NCBI GenBank assembly: GCA_049724395.1 | Contig: JAUGWO010000187.1 | Span: 1-45,507, forward strand | From: Spongospora subterranea f. sp. subterranea | Lineage: Eukaryota; Endomyxa: Phytomyxea; Phytomyxea; Plasmodiophorida | Length of the DNA: 45,507 nt | Reading direction: 5' to 3' | Shown: in pieces, positions 40,978-45,507 of the stretch | Numbering within the stretch: position 1 is the first letter of the stretch | Layout of the letters: each line of letters opens with the position of its first letter | Program-made: the position numbers and the translations under genes | The notes under the pieces: model-generated | Seen by the model: the letters and a program-made list of their open reading frames with translations, nothing else | Told to the model about the DNA's origin: nothing | Database searches by the model: none

Positions 40978-41488
40978 CGAGCCAGGCTCTCATCGATTTC
41001 ATCCAGAATCAGCTGTATTCAAATCGGTCTAACGAGGAGATTGTTCAGGACTTGCGAGAGGATTTCCAGTTAGACATTTCTAAGCGAACTTTGCAGAGAT
41101 GGATCAAGTCAGCTGGGCTGGATCGCCCAGTTCCCCCTTCAGCCATTGACCGCAGCGTTGAATGGATCGGCGACGTCCGGGATTTGGTCAAACGTGGCGT
41201 GAAAGTTAAGGACGTTTTATTCCATGTTCGGAAAACTTATCAGGAGAACTTAAGCTTACGCTCGTTTGAAGCAATTCTTAAGGTTTGAAATGTAATGCAT
41301 TTCATTCTGCATCATCATGAATCTTCAGGAATCTGGGAGATCAATTCGGCAATACATACCACAAGATATTGACGAAGATATGGTTCAAGTAAAATCGCGA
41401 GGAGATGGCCAAGATTTAGGGTGCCGTGCGATGACGAGACGCTTGAGGGAGACTTATAATGTGCAGGTTACTCGCGATTCGGTATCTG
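40978..41488 (+). mobile_element. Integrase-core-associated helix-turn-helix fragment
   Basis: Two plus-strand pieces read like the N-terminal part of eukaryotic integrase-core proteins: LYSNRSNEEIVQDL with ISKRTLQRWIKSAGLDRP (a helix-turn-helix) from 40978, and DLGCRAMTRRLRE with VQVTRDSVSAWW near 41425-41490. The catalytic core that should follow is absent; at 41489 the sequence changes to a copy of alpha-kinase gene DNA. It is a fossil fragment of an integrase-bearing element. Confidence 0.5.
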
Positions 41489-41622
41489 CTTGGTGGCCAA
41501 ACCAGGTTCGCAGTTACAAAAGATGTGCCAGAGGGGAGTTATTTGGATCGTTGAGCGACAACTGCGATCAAAAGCCTTTGTCAAGCTTGTGTCCAACACC
41601 GGCGCCATTATTCAGGCGCAGG
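41489..41622. repeat. Inverted repeat, left arm (134 bp, exact)
   Basis: This segment is the reverse complement of 41758-41891 with no mismatch seen over 134 bp. The right arm lies within the alpha-kinase coding sequence, so this arm is the extra copy. Its junction with the integrase fragment is at CTTGGTGG (41489). Confidence 0.9.
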
Positions 41623-42421
41623 TTTCAACATCGGCGAACTGTCCTTGAGCGCCTTGTAGATCCATAAACATGCATCGGCGTTTGGAATGAATCCAGGACC
41701 AGTGCGCGAACGCCGTCGCAATCATCTTATCTTTTTTGGCCCTCGCAGACCGACACTCCTGCGCCTGAATAATGGCGCCGGTGTTGGACACAAGCTTGAC
41801 AAAGGCTTTTGATCGCAGTTGTCGCTCAACGATCCAAATAACTCCCCTCTGGCACATCTTTTGTAACTGCGAACCTGGTTTGGCCACCAAGTCTACAGAT
41901 TCTGGCAATAGCTCAACAATGACGCTATCGCAGAATTGGATGTGAAATTTTCTGTCAAGGGTTCTATTAAACTCAATAGCAGCTGCTGCTGCAAGCGCCA
42001 TGTTTTGAATGGAGCGCCCATGCAGGCCTAAGCTATCATTGCGGGTGTCACGAGAAACCTTATACACAACAGGTGCCTCACCGAACACGCACTTGAATAA
42101 TCCGTCCTTGAAAACAGTTTTGCATCCTCCATCCTCGACAGGATCCTCCAAATTCGGAGCCGTAAAATCATAGAGAAATTTCTCTGTCCATCGGGGAGGA
42201 GTTGTGGAAACATCATACTGTCTCAATCTTGCTACAGCGTTTGTATTCGATCCCCGATCATCTTTTGCCTCATCGTAAAATTGAGGTGCAGTGTCCGCAA
42301 TGACCATGTGCAGTTCCCCACATTCCAGATGACGTTGCTGAGGATGGAAATTGTTTTTACCACTGCGTGGTTCTGTCAAGCTTGACGCCCTTTGTCGACG
42401 CTGGACAGCTTCGACGAGCAA
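41612..42421 (-). CDS. Alpha-kinase (MHCK/eEF2K-type) domain, C-terminally cut
   Basis: An atypical protein Ser/Thr kinase domain. Counting from the open-frame start at 42421: Lys121 in APVVYKVSRDT matches the ATP-binding lysine region; ALAAAAAIEFNRTL and FHIQFCDSVIVELLP follow; IVERQLRSKAFVKL with SNTGAI (about 197-217) matches the Glu and Lys-Tyr-x-x-Asn region; FAHWSWIHSKRRCMFMDLQG (238-257) is the diagnostic Phe-Ser-His...Asp-Leu-Gln-Gly motif. The first Met is residue 39 (42307), so an upstream exon is possible. The protein stops at VETCA because the sequence switches into the inverted-repeat arm at 41622. The zinc-binding tail typical of the family (His-x-Cys-Asn-x-x-Cys) is therefore missing and the kinase is probably non-functional as assembled. 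Confidence 0.8.
   Translation of the reverse strand: MLVEAVQRRQRASSLTEPRSGKNNFHPQQRHLECGELHMVIADTAPQFYDEAKDDRGSNTNAVARLRQYDVSTTPPRWTEKFLYDFTAPNLEDPVEDGGCKTVFKDGLFKCVFGEAPVVYKVSRDTRNDSLGLHGRSIQNMALAAAAAIEFNRTLDRKFHIQFCDSVIVELLPESVDLVAKPGSQLQKMCQRGVIWIVERQLRSKAFVKLVSNTGAIIQAQECRSARAKKDKMIATAFAHWSWIHSKRRCMFMDLQGAQGQFADVETCA
41758..41891. repeat. Inverted repeat, right arm (134 bp, exact)
   Basis: This is the native copy within the alpha-kinase coding region. Together with 41489-41622 it gives a 403 bp foldback with a 135 bp loop that holds the kinase DLQG motif. Confidence 0.9.
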
Positions 42422-42951
42422 TATGTGAGTTTGCGCTTGGTCAAGGCCGGACGGCCGCAGAGCACGTCATTAATCTGCTCCAGCGGGTTGTTCCAGGCTC
42501 GTCCTTTTCGTTTGTGGACGTTGTTAGTAGAATGCGTCTCTCTGGTGAGTATGCATCTAATGTGGAGATGGTACTCGTGCGTCTTCTGTTCGCCGTTGAC
42601 GTGGTGGCTTTTTCGAACTACAGTACCGGAATTGAAGTATTTTCTGCAAATTCTTTTTGCACCATGCATTTCAAGGAGGCCGTGGTACAAGAGTCCTTAC
42701 CATTCAGCATTTTTAAATTTTACCACGCGTTTCAGCAGCCGTTGACGCCAGTGCTGCCCGCTAGTAGTTATATGTTGAATCATTTTGCTTTCCTTTGGGG
42801 AATTCCACTCCAGCCCTTGCTGAGCATTCCCTGCAGCAAGTTCTCGACTGAGAAAAAATCGTTCAGTGACAAGCCCGCTTTGGTGCAGCCCAAAATTCTT
42901 CGTTGGTTCGAAAAACCGCTCTCAGCAGCCTCCGAAATTGGCATTCTGTGA
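42367..42951 (+). CDS. Hypothetical ORF of 194 codons, no ATG at start
   Basis: A plus-strand frame opening at GTG, overlapping the 5' end of the kinase frame on the opposite strand. It reads AAEHVINLLQRVVPGSSFSF, MRLSGEYASNVEMVLVRLLF and a C-terminal ILRWFEKPLSAASEIGIL, helix-rich and of plausible composition. No family is recognised. It could be an exon, part of a transposable element or chance; the competing minus frame at 42376-42690 has a less natural composition. Confidence 0.3.
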   Translation: MVLSSLTPFVDAGQLRRAICEFALGQGRTAAEHVINLLQRVVPGSSFSFVDVVSRMRLSGEYASNVEMVLVRLLFAVDVVAFSNYSTGIEVFSANSFCTMHFKEAVVQESLPFSIFKFYHAFQQPLTPVLPASSYMLNHFAFLWGIPLQPLLSIPCSKFSTEKKSFSDKPALVQPKILRWFEKPLSAASEIGIL

Positions 42952-43440
42952 ATCATGCTGACGATTCAGACTTTTCATCCTGTTTGTGAACGCAGTCTAT
43001 CGCTGTACCGGCCATGATCATAACACAAAACTCACAATTTGACTCGATTGAAAACCGCATTGTTCGGTTCCCGAATCCCTTTTATCCGCTATTCGAAGTC
43101 GATATTGATCGTTAACGTCTGTAGCAACGATTGAGCGTCCTCCAATATGAAATTAAACAAATTAGCAAAAGAAATTTTTAAAATCGGTTTCAATCTGGCG
43201 AAAGTAGCTTGACGGTTGTACACAATCTGAAATAGTTATCTTCAAATTGATTGCTTCCATCATGATATATGCGGTTCGGGCAATTTGATTTTTCAGATGG
43301 CCATGAGATTTGGCATATTCCATCTGTGGGTAAATTAATGATGGTCTGTACTTGAACATCCACAGAAATCCTATCTGCGCCCGGGAGTAACTCAATCGCA
43401 TCCCGCCACAGAGCAAACACTTCGACATAGAGTAAAGTCG
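42952..43440. other. Intergenic 5' flank of the pogo-like element
   Basis: Nothing firm. Minus frames at 43162-43467 and 43190-43420 overlap in different phases. The second includes WRDAIELLPGADRIS, which faintly resembles CDSVIVELLPESVDL of the kinase, but the likeness is too short to call a second kinase fragment. Confidence 0.3.
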
Positions 43441-43485
43441 TTGAACGCAGCGCAGGCGGCTCTGCACCAGAAAAAATTATTGATC

Positions 43486-45340
43486 ATGATGAAATGGTGT
43501 GATGTTATCGGTGTGAATCAAGACGCTGCAGCCGCTGTTAATCAGGCTCGTGTTGACTTTCTGAAGAGTAACGCTGAGAAGGCCGATCGTTTTCTAAGTT
43601 GCCACAATACGGTGATTATTGAGGACATACTTTCAAGATTAGTTGATCGTGTCGAAGAAGAGGCGAACAATCAGGTTTCGAAGGTTACTCTCAGCACTAC
43701 TCGGCAACCGGTTACGTCGAAGGAACTGACTTGGAAACAGCGGGCTGTATTGGTAGGATTTCATCTGCATGACCACCTGGGTGCCCAAAATTTCGATGTC
43801 TTTGATTCTGTTTTCGGTTCCATGGTTCGACCCGAAACTCTGCGAAAGTGGCTTCGGAAGGAGAATGTCCGCAAATGGTTGCCAATTGTTGAACTTCTGA
43901 CAAAGCGGGAAGCGATGACTGCAATACCGAAATCCAAAAAGTTTTTATTCGAAAAAGGAGAAGAAGACAGGTTGGTTAGGAAGAAGATTCTGTCCAAGTA
44001 CATCGAAAGAGGCGATCGTTTCGCGAAGAAGAGTTTGCAGTTGCCATTGGTTTTCTTTACCCACCAGTTAAGCGCAGAAAGCAGCCAGAGTTGCCAAACG
44101 GACCGTCGCAGTACATGTAACAGATCGAACCCATCGTCTACCGAATGCATCCTTCACTCGCAAGCTTGGAGCACCCCTCAAGCACGTAGAGCAAGAAGCA
44201 ATTGAGGCTGACCTGGTCAAGAGGCGATTTGAGCAAGGCTCTCCTGCGTCATTTGAAGAGGTAATCACCGGATGTAGGGTCTCCTACAACGATGTGGTCA
44301 AGTACCCAGAGTTCCAGAAAAACCTGAAGGACGATAAATTCCTCCGAGTCTGGCTACGTCGAGTCCTGAAAAGACTGGATTACTCAGAAGGAGTTGGCAC
44401 CATTTCACAAAAGGTTCCTGTCACTTGGCTTACCGTTGCCCGACAGACTTCTAAGCGCATTCGACAACTCGTCATCAACCTCAATGTAGACGATGTAATG
44501 AATGCTGACGAGACCTTTGCACTTTTCTATCGAGAAGATAAAATGCTCGTACCATCTGGAACTAAGCGTGTCGGCAATTTAGTTCCTGTAGAAAACGAAA
44601 AAAAAAGGTGTTACCATAATGGTCACTGCGTCGTTGGTTTCCTCAATTCTTCTTCAGCCATTTATCATCGATACCGGAGTGTTTGGCGCAGATCTTATGC
44701 GTCAATGGCAGCACTACACGAAGAGCACAATTCTCTTCAACAAAGCTCATTGGACGAACCAGTACATCTTTGTTCTCTACCTGACATGGATTCACAAGAT
44801 GTTTACCCTGAAGCGTATTCTGCTTGTGGTCGACCGATCAACTACGCATTTTGGTCGGCTGGTCACCGATTGGCTTGAAACCAACCATGCGTCGGAGTCC
44901 ATCGGAAAAGTTTACCTATAGTACATTCAAGAGGGCATGACTTCCGTTCAACAAGTCTGCGACATTGCCATAAATAAGCCACTGAAGGAGCATATAAAAA
45001 AGCCTACATGAATTTCCGATATCATTCCCTGCAAGGCAAATGTTCCAGCGACCTCGCAGGGTGTGTCCTGACTGTCCTCGTGAAGAACTAGTAACTATGA
45101 TTGAGTTGGCGTTCGACACCATCAACACTGAGAACAAGCGGCGCCGTTGGATTGCCCAAGCGGTGCAAATGTGTGGTCAAAATCCCTGGGCAGATGACGA
45201 TCGCGCATTTGAAAAACATCTCGCTTCTTCTGAACGAAAACGCAGTGTATGGCCATATGGTGACAGGAAATACACAGTTGAAATTAATTTAGAAATAAAT
45301 CATCTAAGGATTCCGATGCCAACTCTATCATTGTTATGAG
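43486..45340 (+). mobile_element. Pogo-like (DDE_1) transposase, decayed
   Basis: A DNA-transposon gene. From ATG 43486 the N-terminal part includes a DNA-binding stretch (ELTWKQRAVLVGFHLHD; VRPETLRKWLRKENV). The frame changes near 44.06-44.09 kb and continues through RRFEQGSPASFEEV to the first catalytic motif VMNADETFALFY near 44500. It shifts again at the A-run at about 44598-44607, then reads RILLVVDRSTTH (second Asp) near 44820. After a stop near 44920 comes GMTSVQQVCDIAINKPLKEH (third-Asp region). A tail with NTENKRRRWIAQAV runs to about 45340. The order matches DDE_1 proteins of the pogo/Tigger group. With several disruptions it is inactive as read. I did not identify terminal inverted repeats, although CTCCATATG recurs near 45391 and 45427. 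Confidence 0.75.
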
Positions 45341-45507
45341 GTCTTCACGAGGGAAGGTTTGGCAAATTTATGACATTCCGTCTGGCGCTGGCTCCATATG
45401 AACCCTCATGATCAGTGTGACGCACCTCCATATGTACACTCACACTGACAACACAAGTCAACATATTTTCACTTCAAGACAACATAGGGTTTGCATCGAA
45501 AAAATGG
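45341..45507. other. Window edge, 3' flank of the pogo-like element
   Basis: A 36 bp-spaced repeat of CTCCATATG with GTGTGA/CACACTGA-type half-sites may be part of a terminal region. No gene. Confidence 0.25.

Noticed and set aside
43190-43420. Second alpha-kinase fragment
   Set aside because: The resemblance (IELLPGADRIS against VELLPESVDL) is about ten residues and no other kinase motif is nearby.

Overview
This window is nuclear DNA from a eukaryote, most likely a protist. Two long housekeeping genes are split by many short GT-AG introns: a 13-exon glycyl-tRNA synthetase and a 13-exon fused PabA-PabB enzyme. The transposon set is eukaryotic: plant/oomycete-type mariner-like elements, a pogo/DDE_1-like element and Ty1/copia fossils. 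I saw no operons or bacterial gene order. The lineage cannot be fixed by reading alone; a rhizarian or stramenopile-like parasite or soil protist is a guess.

Layout. From 1 to about 6 kb the window is repeat-rich: a decayed mariner copy, a duplicated 400-600 bp block, a foldback and paired direct repeats. From 6 to 8.2 kb lies a cluster of short plus-strand reading frames, ending in a well-supported two-exon gene with three copies of a Cys/Trp motif I do not recognise. From 8.3 to 12.6 kb there is a possible NTF2-like exon, a Ty1/copia fossil, an almost perfect 175 bp palindrome, a third kind of mariner fragment, an unknown ORF and a pyrimidine-rich minisatellite. From 12.8 to 15.1 kb are two members of a membrane-protein family. 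From 15.2 to 18.4 kb are a 45 bp x 3 tandem repeat and a second mariner copy carrying about 1 kb of foreign sequence. From 18.7 to 23.0 kb is the glycyl-tRNA synthetase gene on the minus strand. At 24.3-25.0 kb is a third family member. From 25.9 to 30.5 kb is aminodeoxychorismate (ADC) synthase, the first dedicated step toward p-aminobenzoate and folate. It is complete in domains but carries two small frame disturbances. From 32 to 35.1 kb are two more family members as a diverged tandem pair. From 36.3 to 37.2 kb is a four-exon gene for a secreted Lys/Ser/Asp/Tyr repeat protein. From 37.2 kb to the end are unknown exons, copia gag fossils, an integrase-like fragment, an alpha-kinase gene cut off by an exact 134 bp inverted repeat, and a pogo-like transposase.

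The most novel content is the five-member family of intronless single-pass membrane proteins. Each has a short N-terminal tail, one membrane helix and two or three alpha-helical repeats of about 70 residues. Each repeat ends in a helix-Pro-helix signature, in several cases with a Pro-x-x-x-Trp core. Next come the Cys/Trp triple-repeat protein and the secreted charged-repeat protein, whose true frame is only visible after splicing. Together they look like a lineage-specific surface and secreted protein set between two conserved housekeeping genes. That functional reading is inference; the architectures are directly visible.
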